From NCBI GenBank assembly GCA_963833675.1, contig CAWHYW010000035.1:77687-141686 (forward strand): a DNA stretch of 64,000 nt, in the 5' to 3' direction. Origin of the DNA: DASQDN01 sp963833675. Its GTDB lineage: Bacteria; Acidobacteriota; Terriglobia; Bryobacterales; Bryobacteraceae. Of this stretch, positions 19,321 through 27,924 are shown in pieces (the first letter of the stretch is position 1; each line of letters starts with the position of its first letter). Made by a program: the position numbers and the translations under genes. Below the pieces are notes generated by a model. That model saw only the letters and a list, made by a program, of their open reading frames with translations, did not search any database and was not told the origin of the DNA.

Positions 19321-19945
19321 TCAGCGTTCCGGCATAAGCCGTTCGAGGATGCGTACGACGTGTGGAACGGACCCACTTGAGAACCGAAAGCAACGCTGCC
19401 AATGATAGAAATAGCGGCTAATCCAATCATAAAGTATTCAACTTCCGGTCTGCGGGAAATTCGCAGTATGTGTCGTCCGTATTTCACAGCCAGCAGTGCG
19501 AGAGCGACAAACCGAACGAGCCTGCCAATAGCAACGGGGGCTAGGCGTCTTCCACCTTGACATTTGTAGATCCTGACGCCGCTATCAGAAACACCGTAAA
19601 AGGGAAGGGAGGTGGAACAAGGCAGCCATCCCTAGAGCCCACCATGCGTGCTTCTCGATCCGTTTCTGCACGGCCTTCACGCGCCGATTGCTCAGCTTTT
19701 CCATGCCGGCCTCCCCGAGTTTCCGGCTGACCGCATCGGTAATCGTGCATCCGATCACCGATCCCAAGGTCGCCATGAGAGCGTAGTACCAGAACAATGC
19801 GGGCTTGCGCGCTGTCACACGATGGCAGCAAATCGTTTCCCAATGGCAGGAACAGGAAGGAGGAATCAAGAATACCGAATCCGACAAAACCAAATCCGCC
19901 CATATTCAGAAAATAATGGAAAACCTGTCTGATTAGGCCGTGCAT
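19321..19945 (-). CDS. VTT/DedA-like membrane protein (several frameshifts)
   Basis: Inner-membrane protein of the SNARE-associated / VTT family. The N-terminus (FGFVGFGILDSSFLFLPLGN) and the hallmark PPPFPFTVFLIAASG are visible, as are GSVIGCTITDAVSRKLGE and membrane helices at the C-terminal end (FMIGLAAISIIGSVAF). Breaks near 19820, 19615, 19545 and 19385 split it over several frames; the last piece would end VPHVVRILERLMPER with a TGA at 19321-19323. Length of about 208 residues is normal. Its start overlaps the matrixin gene by 13 bases. Relatives take part in membrane-lipid scrambling or undecaprenyl-phosphate recycling; the role here is unknown. Confidence 0.65.
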
Positions 19946-20651
19946 AACGTCCGCGAGTCTCCTCGTATTAGACGGTTTTCAGGGCGGTGTTTCGCTTTAC
20001 CGAGTCCGGCGGACGAGGCGAGGTTTGAAACGCTTCGCCGTGGTTTTCCGCTGCTACCCGTGCCATTCAAGTTGTAAATTGCAAGCAGACGCGCTTCGTC
20101 ATCGGCGGAAAGCCCGGAGAAATTCTGAATGTCGTCCCGCGCCTGCAACTTGCGGCGATAACGGCTGAAATACTCCACGATGTTCCACCGTATTCGAAGC
20201 TATACATGATGTCCGCGAAGGAACGGGTATGGGGCAAGCCCAGCGCATGGCCGGTTTCATGAAGGCATGTCAGGTACACGACGGTGTGTCGGAATAATTT
20301 GTCTTCTGTTCCGGCCCCTTCCACTTTGTCGCCGAGAGCATGAAGACTCGGACGGATCTCGACTTCGGCTCCGGGCTTGCCATCGACAGTGATACCGCGG
20401 GCTTCCCCATAAAGTCCGCGATTCCCACCGGAAGCCCAATACAGGCGGATCCGAGCTTTGCTCAAAGGCGATCGCACGAAACCGAGACTGCCGTTCGATG
20501 CCTTGCCCCAGGCTCCGAGCGCCCATTCAGCCAACTGCTCATCGCTAGACTCACATTCGGCTTCCGGTTTCGTGCACGGCTCGATCCAGTAGGTAAACGT
20601 TTCTGCTGCACTGGACGCAGCCAGCGCCATCAGAAGAACAAGTGTCTTCAC
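19933..20651 (-). CDS. Secreted matrixin-like zinc metalloprotease (one frameshift)
   Basis: A protein of about 239 residues with a signal peptide (MKTLVLLMALAASSAAE, initiated at a GTG at 20651). It carries the metzincin zinc motif HETGHALGLPH (residues 131-141) and a Met-turn (DIMYSFEYGG, Met149). Six Cys or fewer and no obvious prodomain Cys-switch are visible. The frame shifts near 20180; the true continuation is EYFSRYRRKLQARDDIQNFS followed by SADDEARLLAIYNLNG, as in matrixins. Its GTG overlaps the cysE stop (GTGA) and its end overlaps the VTT gene, placing it in the middle of a coupled three-gene operon. Confidence 0.8.
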
Positions 20652-21304
20652 CGGCCCTGCCTGGAGGAGAGTCTCTCCTCTGCTATTTCCCGAAGCATGC
20701 GTTCCAGATCCTCAACTCGGCTCTTCAGATCATCGAGCGCCTGACCCTCGGGATCAGGCAACTTCCCGTGCTCCAACTGTTCACTGTCTCCAAACTCGTT
20801 CGAACCACACGGCCCGGTATTCCTACCACAGTAGAATGATCGGGTACTGGCTTCACAACTACAGAGCCCGCGCCGATTTTTACATCGTCTCCAATCGAAA
20901 TATTGCCTAGGACCTTTGCTCCGGTACCAATCACCACTCGATTTCCAATCGTCGGATGGCGTTTCCCGCATTCTTTGCCTGTGCCGCCGAGCGTCACGTT
21001 CTGATAAATCAAGACATCATCGCCGATTTCGGTTGTTTCACCGATCACCACGCCCATACCATGATCAATGAAAAATCGACGGCCGATCGTCGCTCCTGGG
21101 TGGATTTCGATTCCGGTGAAGAATCGGCTGATTGGGAGATCACACGAGGCAACAGCGGAATACCAGCCGATACAACCAATGGGCGAACCGGTGGGCCAGA
21201 ACCGCGTGAAAACCCGGATAACACAGCATGATCTCCAGCACACTCCTGGCCGCTGGATCTTCATGAAAAATCGTGTCGATCTGTTCCCGGATCGTCTGGA
21301 ACAT
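20648..21304 (-). CDS. cysE: Serine O-acetyltransferase with C-terminal coiled coil (frameshifted)
   Basis: First committed step of cysteine synthesis (acetyl-CoA + L-serine). The start at 21304 gives MFQTIREQIDTIFHEDPAAR and LEIMLCYPGFHAVLAHRFAH, the N-terminal helical domain of the short CysE/EpsC class. The left-handed beta-helix follows (GIEIHPGATIGRRFFIDHGM, GVVIGETTEIGDDVLIYQNV, TLGGTGKECGKRHPTIGN) with the catalytic His/Asp region. Frame breaks lie near 21160 and 20830. The last ~40 residues (ALDDLKSRVEDLERMLREIA) predict a coiled coil, an extension not usual in CysE. The stop overlaps the matrixin GTG. Confidence 0.85.
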
Positions 21305-21434
21305 CGTCGTACCATTATGACGCAGCAACGGAAGCCTGAGGCGAAGGCAAGCCACGGATTTAAAGGTGGTAAAAAGATTAATAATTCCGCTGTTTTGATT
21401 TAGAAACCGTGGCCGCATGATATATTAAGTATGA

Positions 21435-21496
21435 GTAAGCCGTCAGGTTCCTCCCGCTTTTTCTCCAATTCTCTTCAATCGAGTAAACGGGCTTAC
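21435..21496 (+). promoter_or_regulatory. Inverted repeat in the leader of the TIGR03437 gene
   Basis: GTAAGCC at 21435-21441 pairs with GGCTTAC at 21490-21496 across a 48-base pyrimidine-rich interval, just upstream of an AAAAGGGAG ribosome-binding site. The divergent gap (21305-21515) between cysE and this gene should hold promoters for both. The arms are short and the loop long, so a structured leader is possible but chance is not excluded. Confidence 0.25.
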
Positions 21497-21515
21497 ATAA
21501 AAGGGAGTTTTTAGC

Positions 21516-22961
21516 TTGGGTTTGAGGTATGCCTTCGCCGGTAGCGTCGCGGGTTTGGCGCTTTCCACTGTCTTATTCGCGTCTCCGCAATTGCGGTTGT
21601 CGCAAACCACTGTTGGTCCACTTGCTGTTGCTCAAGGGCAGAACGGCTCCGGACAGATCGTTTATGCAAGTAATGTCGGCGATGGCACACTGAACCTTCG
21701 GCTGACAACCAATGTTTCCTGGCTTGCCGCGACTTCCGGATCCGCAGTGGAGTGCTCGCTGCGAGGAATTTGCACAGCTTTGAATATTGAGCTTCGGACG
21801 AATTCTCTCGCCGGCGGGATGTACACCGGGACAATTGTCGTTTCCGATCCGAACTCGATCGACGCGCCTCAAACCATCGTTGTTACCGTTCAAATCGGAA
21901 CGGGAGTGCCGGCGAAAATCGAGTCGGCGCTGCCACCCGGCCTTTCATCGCAAGCTCGATTTACCACCAGCAGCCCAGTTGACGTTGCGGTAAGTTTGCC
22001 ATCCGGTCAGAACTGGTTGGCCGTCGGAGCGGAAGGCGCCGGCAGCTTCGCGTTCGGCTCAACTTATCGGATCAATCTCAACGCCGGAGGCTTGGCAGAA
22101 GGAGATTACAGCGGACAGTTCGTCACCTCCAAATCGCCGGTCGCGGCAGAGAACCGTACAGTGCCGGTTGCCTTGAAAGTGACTTCGTTTTCGAAGCTGG
22201 AAGCCGCCGCGGCCGGGGCTCCTGTCGTCTTGTTTGGTGGTGTCGTAAACAACGCGACTTTCGAAGGAGATGTCCTGGCGCCTGGCGGAATCGTTGCGGT
22301 GTTCGGTGACGGCTTCCTTTCCGGTGAACCGCAACAAGCCAAGGCTCTACCGCTACCGACAGAGCTTGGCGGCGTCCGAGTACTTGTCAACGACAAGCCG
22401 GTCCCTGTCTATTTCGCGTCTGCGAATCAGATCAATTTTCAGATGCCATACGACACGCCGGCGGGAATCGCGACCGTCCGAGTTGAGAAGAACAGCCAAC
22501 GTGGCAATGCGGTTTCCGTGGCCATCGGGCGCTCCGTCCCTCGATTACTTCGTCTCAATATCGGAGACTACGGCATTGTGGTAAACGGAGATGGGTCGTT
22601 TCCGATACCTCCGACGACGGGCGTGAACAGTCATCCCGCAAAAATCGGCGACACGCTCGTGATTTACGCGCTTGGATTAGGTCAGACAAATCCCGCCGTT
22701 GAGAGTGGAGTCGGCTCGCCGAGTAGTCCTCTGGGTCGCGCCCGAGGAGACTATCGAGTATCCTTCGGCTCATCCAGTCCCTTCGGAGGCTCGTCTGCTG
22801 AAGTGACGCCCTTGTACATCGGATTGACACCGAACTTCGTGGGGTTGTACCAAATAAATGTAACGATCCCTCAGGGCGCGCCGAAAGGATCGGCAGTCCC
22901 GATCGCTCTTGTCAGCGATCTGGAAGGGTCAAGCAACCGGGTAAATGTCGCTATTGAGTAA
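21516..22961 (+). CDS. Secreted protein with TIGR03437 (Solibacter-type) C-terminal domain
   Basis: An intact 481-residue protein starting at a TTG preceded by AAAAGGGAG. The leader is MGLRYAFAGSVAGLALSTVL. Residues ~25-220 contain two BACON-like beta-sandwich repeats (GQIVYASNVGDGTLNLRLTT, NVSWLAATSG; VAVSLPSGQNWLAVGAEG). Residues ~235-480 match the TIGR03437 domain: VVNNATFEGDVLAPGGIVAV, PLPTELGGVRVLVNDKPVPV, FASANQINFQMPYDTPAG and GLYQINVTIPQGAPKG. This domain is known chiefly from Solibacter-related Acidobacteriota. Function unknown, presumably cell-surface adhesion or binding. The AlaX gene overlaps its 3' end by 17 bases. Confidence 0.9.
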   Translation: MGLRYAFAGSVAGLALSTVLFASPQLRLSQTTVGPLAVAQGQNGSGQIVYASNVGDGTLNLRLTTNVSWLAATSGSAVECSLRGICTALNIELRTNSLAGGMYTGTIVVSDPNSIDAPQTIVVTVQIGTGVPAKIESALPPGLSSQARFTTSSPVDVAVSLPSGQNWLAVGAEGAGSFAFGSTYRINLNAGGLAEGDYSGQFVTSKSPVAAENRTVPVALKVTSFSKLEAAAAGAPVVLFGGVVNNATFEGDVLAPGGIVAVFGDGFLSGEPQQAKALPLPTELGGVRVLVNDKPVPVYFASANQINFQMPYDTPAGIATVRVEKNSQRGNAVSVAIGRSVPRLLRLNIGDYGIVVNGDGSFPIPPTTGVNSHPAKIGDTLVIYALGLGQTNPAVESGVGSPSSPLGRARGDYRVSFGSSSPFGGSSAEVTPLYIGLTPNFVGLYQINVTIPQGAPKGSAVPIALVSDLEGSSNRVNVAIE

Positions 22962-24138
22962 CGGCACGCAACGACTGTATTACACGGACTCGTATCAGAC
23001 GTCCTTCCGCGCCAATGTGACGGCATCCGGTGAGGGAGGACGCCGGTTGGTCCTCGACTGCACTGCATTTTATCCATCTTCCGGCGGGCAGCCGCACGAT
23101 ACCGGCACGATCAATGGCGTTGCCCTCGAAGATGTGATCGACGACGGAGATCGAGTTGTTCACGTTCTCGCCTCGCCTGTTTCTGCTTCTGAAGTAGAAG
23201 GCGCGATCGATTGGCCCCGCAGATTCGATCACATGCAGCAGCATACCGGACAACATCTTCTGTCCGCTGTGTTTGCCGACCTGTTCAGCATCGACACGAT
23301 GAGTTTCCATCTCGGGTCAGAGTCGTCGACAATCGACCTTGCGTGTAGTTCGCTAACGCCAGATCAACTTCGAGCGGCCGAATTACGCGCGAATGCAATC
23401 GTGCAGGAGAACCGACCTGTCTCTGTTACCAATGAAGACGCCTCGGTCGTAACAGGACTGCGAAAAGCATCCGAAAGAAGAGGATCTCTACGCGTGGTGA
23501 GTATCGAGGCACTCGACCGGAGCGCTTGCGGTGGTACTCATGTGCGCGGTACTGGGGAGATCGGCGTTATTCTTCTTCGCTCAACCGAGAAGATCCGCGG
23601 CAATGTTCGTCTTGATTTCCTGTGTGGTGCGCGGGCGGTTTGTCGTGCAAGAGCAGATTACGATTCACTTGAAAGCTCGGCTCGATTGTTCTCCGCGCCA
23701 TTAGATGAACTACCGGCGTTAGTGGCTGCGCAAGCCGAACGGTTGCGTTCTGCAGAGAAGACTAGAAAGCGTCTCGAGCGAGAACTGGCGGAATATCGTG
23801 GTCGCGAACTCTACGTCCGCGCGGCGCCAAACGCAGCCGGATTGCGAATCCATTCTCGTATTCTTCGCGGCACGGGCCTTCCTGAAGACATACGACCGGA
23901 AGCCATGGCATTCATCGCCGGCGAGAAAAGCCTCTTTATTGCGGTGTCCGATTCTCCTGCAAGTGTTCTTCTGGCAAGCTCCGCCGATTCGGGCGTTCAC
24001 TCAGGAAACAGCCTGAAGGCAATACTGGCGGAGTTCAGCGGGAAAGGCGGAGGCGCTGCAAACATGGCGCAGGGCAGTTTCGTAGGCGATCCCGAGAGAT
24101 TACTGGAACGTCTCGACGCCCAATTAGCGCGCGAATAG
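22945..24138 (+). CDS. AlaX-type alanyl-tRNA editing protein with DHHA1 domain
   Basis: An intact 397-residue stand-alone trans-editing protein, related to the editing and C-terminal regions of alanyl-tRNA synthetase. Zinc-binding and editing motifs are HMQQHTGQHLL (His100, His104) and RSACGGTHV (Cys195, His199). A helical linker (RLRSAEKTRKRLERELAEYR) precedes a DHHA1 domain with the usual glycine-rich GKGGGAANMAQG near the C-terminus. Such long AlaX proteins hydrolyse seryl- or glycyl-tRNA(Ala). It overlaps the upstream TIGR03437 gene by 17 bases and the convergent transporter by 15, so the ends are very compact. No aminoacylation core is present. Confidence 0.88.
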   Translation: MSLLSNGTQRLYYTDSYQTSFRANVTASGEGGRRLVLDCTAFYPSSGGQPHDTGTINGVALEDVIDDGDRVVHVLASPVSASEVEGAIDWPRRFDHMQQHTGQHLLSAVFADLFSIDTMSFHLGSESSTIDLACSSLTPDQLRAAELRANAIVQENRPVSVTNEDASVVTGLRKASERRGSLRVVSIEALDRSACGGTHVRGTGEIGVILLRSTEKIRGNVRLDFLCGARAVCRARADYDSLESSARLFSAPLDELPALVAAQAERLRSAEKTRKRLERELAEYRGRELYVRAAPNAAGLRIHSRILRGTGLPEDIRPEAMAFIAGEKSLFIAVSDSPASVLLASSADSGVHSGNSLKAILAEFSGKGGGAANMAQGSFVGDPERLLERLDAQLARE

Positions 24139-25134
24139 GGGAGCTACCGACACCATACCCAGTCCGAGCAGGAAGAGAAGAATCATGATGGCGAGCAGCA
24201 TCTTGACATGCGGACTCGCGCCGGAGAACTCCTTCCAGACCAGTAGGCCCCATAGTGCGGAGATCATTGTGGCCCCCTGGCCTAGCGCGTAGCTCATTGC
24301 CGGACTTATGTTCACTTCCGGCGGCGCGGAGGATGCGGTAAAGTTCGAGATCGCGCCGGCGCACCACACAATGCCGCCAACCAATCCGAGGAGGTGATTT
24401 TTGATTCCACCCCTAAAATAGGCTCCAAATGGTACCGGCTCACCTTCCACAGGCAAATTCATGAAATACAGGTTGAAGATGAAAGTTGTCACGACCACCC
24501 CGATAGCGAACAGCACGGCGGCCGTGTAAGGGCCGAGGCCGATCTCGCCGGCCCTCGACATCTCGACTAGCGGATAAAACGAGCCCATCAATACACCGCT
24601 GACCAGACTCAGGATCAAGCCTTTGACACTGAATTTGGCGGCTCCCTTGGCGGAAGAAATCGAATGATTTCGATAGGCCATGGCATCGACGACGATGGCG
24701 AGAATGACGATCGCCGCGCCGCCGAACAAGAGAATCGGATTTCCGGCTGGTCTCAAAAGATAGTTCCAAATAACTCCAATTACAAGAGCAAGGCCAATTC
24801 CGACAGGAAATGCGACTGCTAATCCCGAGATGGATATCGCAGCGACTAATAACATATTGGCCAAATTGAATATTGCTCCAGCCGCGATGCCCATTGCCAT
24901 TTGCCGCTTACCGGTAATCAGCAGGTTATCGCTGAAGGAAAGCTCGTTGCCCATGCTGCCGAATGTGAACGCCGCGATAAGCGCGGCGGCTAGAACGCCG
25001 AACGCGTAATCGAAATAGAAGAGTTCAAACCGCCACTTCTTTGTCAGTTTGAAGGTATTCGCCCATGAGCCCCAACAGATCATAGAGAGTATAGACAGCA
25101 TGAGGGCGGCGGAATAGGTTGTGGGCGTAAGCAT
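24124..25134 (-). CDS. DMT-superfamily sugar transporter (GRP/RhaT-like)
   Basis: An intact 336-residue protein with about ten membrane helices. It resembles the glucose/ribose/rhamnose porter families of the drug/metabolite transporter superfamily: SMICWGSWANTFKLTKKWRF at the first helix, AVAFPVGIGLALVIGVIWNY, SGVLMGSFYPLVEMSR, and SPAMSYALGQGATMISALWG near the C-terminus. It is expected to import a monosaccharide across the inner membrane; the sugar cannot be told. It stands alone on its strand, with a 304-base gap upstream. Confidence 0.75.
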   Translation of the reverse strand: MLTPTTYSAALMLSILSMICWGSWANTFKLTKKWRFELFYFDYAFGVLAAALIAAFTFGSMGNELSFSDNLLITGKRQMAMGIAAGAIFNLANMLLVAAISISGLAVAFPVGIGLALVIGVIWNYLLRPAGNPILLFGGAAIVILAIVVDAMAYRNHSISSAKGAAKFSVKGLILSLVSGVLMGSFYPLVEMSRAGEIGLGPYTAAVLFAIGVVVTTFIFNLYFMNLPVEGEPVPFGAYFRGGIKNHLLGLVGGIVWCAGAISNFTASSAPPEVNISPAMSYALGQGATMISALWGLLVWKEFSGASPHVKMLLAIMILLFLLGLGMVSVAPLFAR

Positions 25135-25438
25135 CGGGAAGGACGAGATTACACTGTCGGACCGCCTCTGGTCAACTGAGGTCCTGCGGCCTCATTTGCG
25201 GCGGTTAAGAATAAGCCCTTAGCGGGCCTGAAAAACTACTTAAGTCTTTCGATATACAGGTTATAAATCCAAGATATTCGTAGTACTTCGGCTGTTCGCG
25301 ACATATTGGCCGAGGCCGGCAATCAAGTGTATCATTCAAAACTGAGGAAGAAGTGCTAGTACGCCTATCAAATTGCGCTGAGTTAAACTTCATTCCTCGG
25401 TTTGTCGATTGAATAAAAACTTCGCGAAGGAGGCGCCG
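25135..25438. other. Divergent intergenic region, no gene seen
   Basis: This gap separates the sugar transporter (minus) from the secreted TPR gene (plus). It is visibly richer in A and T than its flanks, as expected of a double promoter region. A small hairpin (GCCC TTAGC GGGC, about 25215-25230) is present but lacks a T tract. AAGGAGG at 25427-25433 is the ribosome-binding site of the TPR gene. I find no convincing small gene or RNA here. Confidence 0.5.
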
Positions 25439-26575
25439 ATGCTACAAATGTTCCTTTTGATCGTATTATTCGCCGTCGGTTCGGCTGCCTTCGGGCAGAA
25501 GCTGGTGATCGAACTGGACACGCTGGAAGGTCAGATGTTGCAGCAGATCGATGGGGAGCAGGATGCCGCGAAGAAGATGACACTCCTCGAAACGTTCGCC
25601 AAACAGTTCCCGAATCATGAAGCGGCGACATGGGTTCTAGCCGCCATTCAACAGGCTCATTTGCAGAATAAGGATTACGACAAAGTATTGGCGGCGGGAA
25701 CGAGGATCCTCAGTATCGATCCTCTTGAGCTGTCGGCGGCCCACAATTGTCTCAAGGCAGCGGAGGCAAAGAAGGACCTGGATCTAACTAAACTCTGGTC
25801 GGCGCAGACGTCGCAGATTGCGCGCAAGGTTATGCAGCTTAAGCTTCCGGAATACGGCGATTCGGAGCAAATAGCGGAATGGAAACAGAAGATAGTATTC
25901 GCGCGTCAGGTGGAGCAATACACCGAATACTCACTGTATTTCGCATCCTTGCAGACCAAAGATGTCAAAATCAGGTCGAACCTGATTGAAGCGCTGGAGC
26001 AGCGCAATCCCGCAAGCGAATATCTGGCGCAGATGCGCACTTCGCACAATCCGGTCGTCAGACAGGTCGATATCGAAGAAGCAGTCCTTTCGGCCGAAGC
26101 ACAGTTCCAGAAGGGCGAGTGGAATGAGGATCTTCTGCTGATGGTCACCACCCATTACATGCAGAAGCAAAAGGAAACCGCGAAGATCATTTCTTATTCC
26201 GAGAAGCTGCTGCAGATTCTACAAACGAAAGGGAAGCCGGAAGACGTATCGGATTCCGAATGGAATACGAAGAAGCGAAACATGATCGGTAGTGCGAACT
26301 GGATGATCGGCTTGTTATCCAGTACTCAGGAGAGGTTTGCGGAAGCTGACCGGTATCTTCGCGCGGCGCTTCCATACCTCAGCAACTCCGATATGCTGGC
26401 CGGCGCGTATTATCACCTTGGGTACGTGAACTATCGAATCGCCGAAGCTGGAGAGCGCATCCGCATCCATGACGCGATCCGGTTTACACAGCAATGCATC
26501 GCGATCAATAGCGCGGTCCAGGCTCAGGCCACGGAGAATCTGAAGGCCATGAAGGCCGAATACGCGCTCCAGTAA
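25439..26575 (+). CDS. Secreted TPR-like protein
   Basis: An intact 378-residue protein. The ATG at 25439 is chosen because AAGGAGG lies 6 bases upstream; it gives a signal peptide MLQMFLLIVLFAVGSAAFGQ. The body is all helical with TPR-type helices (EQDAAKKMTLLETFAKQFPN, AGTRILSIDPLELSAAHNCL, RFAEADRYLRAALPYLSNSD, LAGAYYHLGYVNYRIAEAGE). No enzyme motif is visible. Many such secreted TPR proteins occur in this window and phylum; the partner is unknown. Confidence 0.75.
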   Translation: MLQMFLLIVLFAVGSAAFGQKLVIELDTLEGQMLQQIDGEQDAAKKMTLLETFAKQFPNHEAATWVLAAIQQAHLQNKDYDKVLAAGTRILSIDPLELSAAHNCLKAAEAKKDLDLTKLWSAQTSQIARKVMQLKLPEYGDSEQIAEWKQKIVFARQVEQYTEYSLYFASLQTKDVKIRSNLIEALEQRNPASEYLAQMRTSHNPVVRQVDIEEAVLSAEAQFQKGEWNEDLLLMVTTHYMQKQKETAKIISYSEKLLQILQTKGKPEDVSDSEWNTKKRNMIGSANWMIGLLSSTQERFAEADRYLRAALPYLSNSDMLAGAYYHLGYVNYRIAEAGERIRIHDAIRFTQQCIAINSAVQAQATENLKAMKAEYALQ

Positions 26576-26581
26576 TGAGCG

Positions 26582-27088
26582 CTAGTGGCCTGGCGTTGCG
26601 GCGACTTCCTCTTCGACAATTACCGAGCCCTTGGCTCCAGCCGGGATCGGCGCTAACAATTGCTCCTTGCGGTAAACGAGCGTCGAGGTGTTGAAGCTGG
26701 CGATTTCAAAGGCGTGACCATGAGTAATTGCGTCCGTCGGGCAGGCCTCAACGCAGTACCCGCAAAAGATGCAGCGGCTGTAGTCGATGTTGTAGACGGC
26801 CGCATAACGCTCGCCGCCGCTGATCCGAGCCTTATCGGTGTTCTCGGCAGCTTCGATATAGATGCAATCTGTCGGGCAAGCCGCGGAACACAGGAAGCAT
26901 GCGACGCATTTTTCCAGACCGTTCTCGTCGCGCTGAAGGACGTGAACTCCACGGTACCGCTCTTGGAAATTCGGAGGAGTATCCGGGTAATTCTCCGTCA
27001 GGGTCGGCTGCATCATCTCCTTGAGCGTGACGCCCATTCCTTTGGCGATGGCTGCCGCCGATCCGATGATCTGATTGATCTTAGACAT
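26582..27088 (-). CDS. nuoI: NADH-quinone oxidoreductase subunit I
   Basis: A 168-residue ferredoxin-type subunit of respiratory complex I that carries electrons to the quinone site. Two tetra-cysteine clusters are clear: CVACFLCSAACPTDC and CIFCGYCVEACPTDA, each binding 4Fe-4S. The N-terminal amphipathic segment and the RYRGVHVLQRDENGLEKCVA lead-in are typical for NuoI. No other nuo gene is adjacent, so this is a detached copy or part of a split nuo cluster. The C-terminal tail (AGAKGSVIVEEEVAATPGH) is longer than in many NuoI proteins. Confidence 0.92.
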   Translation of the reverse strand: MSKINQIIGSAAAIAKGMGVTLKEMMQPTLTENYPDTPPNFQERYRGVHVLQRDENGLEKCVACFLCSAACPTDCIYIEAAENTDKARISGGERYAAVYNIDYSRCIFCGYCVEACPTDAITHGHAFEIASFNTSTLVYRKEQLLAPIPAGAKGSVIVEEEVAATPGH

Positions 27089-27167
27089 CTTGTGCTTTCA
27101 TTAGATTAGCGCACGGAAAGCGCCACGCATAAATTTCAGAGCCCGACCGGACTCAATTTTTTGAACC

Positions 27168-27635
27168 TCAACCCGGACGGAACTCCGGGACTTGTTCGCC
27201 CGGCTGAAACGGAACGAACCCAAATCGGTTACCGATCTCCTCAAGGTCCTGTCGCACGAAACCCTTCGTGAACTTTGCAATCGATCCATCTGCTTCGATC
27301 AGGAAAACTGATGGTACCGTCGCAATGCGATATGCGTTACTTACGAGGTATTTGGCGGAAGCCGCATCCAGGAGAATCGGAAACGTCAGACCGTAGGTTT
27401 CACCGAAGCGGATCGTCGCGGCAGCTTCGTCCTGTGATATTCCAATAACACGGACCGAGCCGGATTCGGTAAATCGTTGTAAATACGGTAAGGTATATTG
27501 GCAGGTCGGACAACTCACCTTGAAAAATGCAACCAAAACCGGTCCTTGTTGCGTCAGCTTGGATAGTGACCGTCTATTGCCGCTGAGATCGGGGAGATCG
27601 AAGTCGGGAGCTCGAGTGAAGTGTTTGGGCTCCAT
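27168..27635 (-). CDS. TlpA/peroxiredoxin-like thioredoxin-fold protein
   Basis: An intact 155-residue protein of the AhpC/TSA-Redoxin class. PDFDLPDLSGNRRSLSKLTQ is the N-terminal strand-loop, FFKVSCPTCQYTLPYLQRF holds the redox pair (Cys42, Cys45), and TVPSVFLIEADGSI is the cis-proline region. No signal peptide or membrane anchor is seen, so it is likely cytosolic. The CPTC active site, instead of a single peroxidatic Cys, suggests a disulfide reductase or bacterioferritin-comigratory-like role. The gene is divergent from a stand-alone winged-helix gene 43 bases away. Confidence 0.78.
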   Translation of the reverse strand: MEPKHFTRAPDFDLPDLSGNRRSLSKLTQQGPVLVAFFKVSCPTCQYTLPYLQRFTESGSVRVIGISQDEAAATIRFGETYGLTFPILLDAASAKYLVSNAYRIATVPSVFLIEADGSIAKFTKGFVRQDLEEIGNRFGFVPFQPGEQVPEFRPG

Positions 27636-27678
27636 AAGCCGAGCTTAGCATCCGCTGAATACGCAGGATTGGGTAACC

Positions 27679-27924
27679 ATGACGAACTTGAGTGTACGAG
27701 AGCGTAAGCTGCTTCGCATTCTGCAGGAACGGGCAGGGCAGTGGGTGTCGCGCGGGGAATTGTTGCGCGACGTCTGGAATTACCCACCTCAGCTTCGCAC
27801 GCGCACTGTCGATGTGCACGTCTGCTGGATACGTCAGAAGCTCAGTCCCGAACTTCGCGGCTACTTACAGTCTGCTTATGGCCGAGGTTACGCGTGGACT
27901 GGTCCTGCGCTCTGTCTGGCTTGA
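27679..27924 (+). CDS. Stand-alone winged-helix DNA-binding protein (OmpR C-terminal type)
   Basis: An 81-residue protein that is only the Trans_reg_C domain: LSVRERKLLRILQERAGQWV, SRGELLRDVWNYPPQLRTRT, VDVHVCWIRQKL and the wing LQSAYGRGYAWTG. OmpR/PhoB-type regulators normally carry this behind a receiver domain, which is absent here. The frame is clean and abuts the stop of the convergent CoA-binding gene. It could be a small independent regulator, or the surviving end of a response regulator. Its divergent position suggests it may control the TlpA-like gene. Confidence 0.75.
   Translation: MTNLSVRERKLLRILQERAGQWVSRGELLRDVWNYPPQLRTRTVDVHVCWIRQKLSPELRGYLQSAYGRGYAWTGPALCLA

Noticed and set aside
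25135..25438. Possible small RNA or riboswitch in the divergent gap
   Set aside because: Only one short hairpin without a T tract; no conserved riboswitch pattern recognised.
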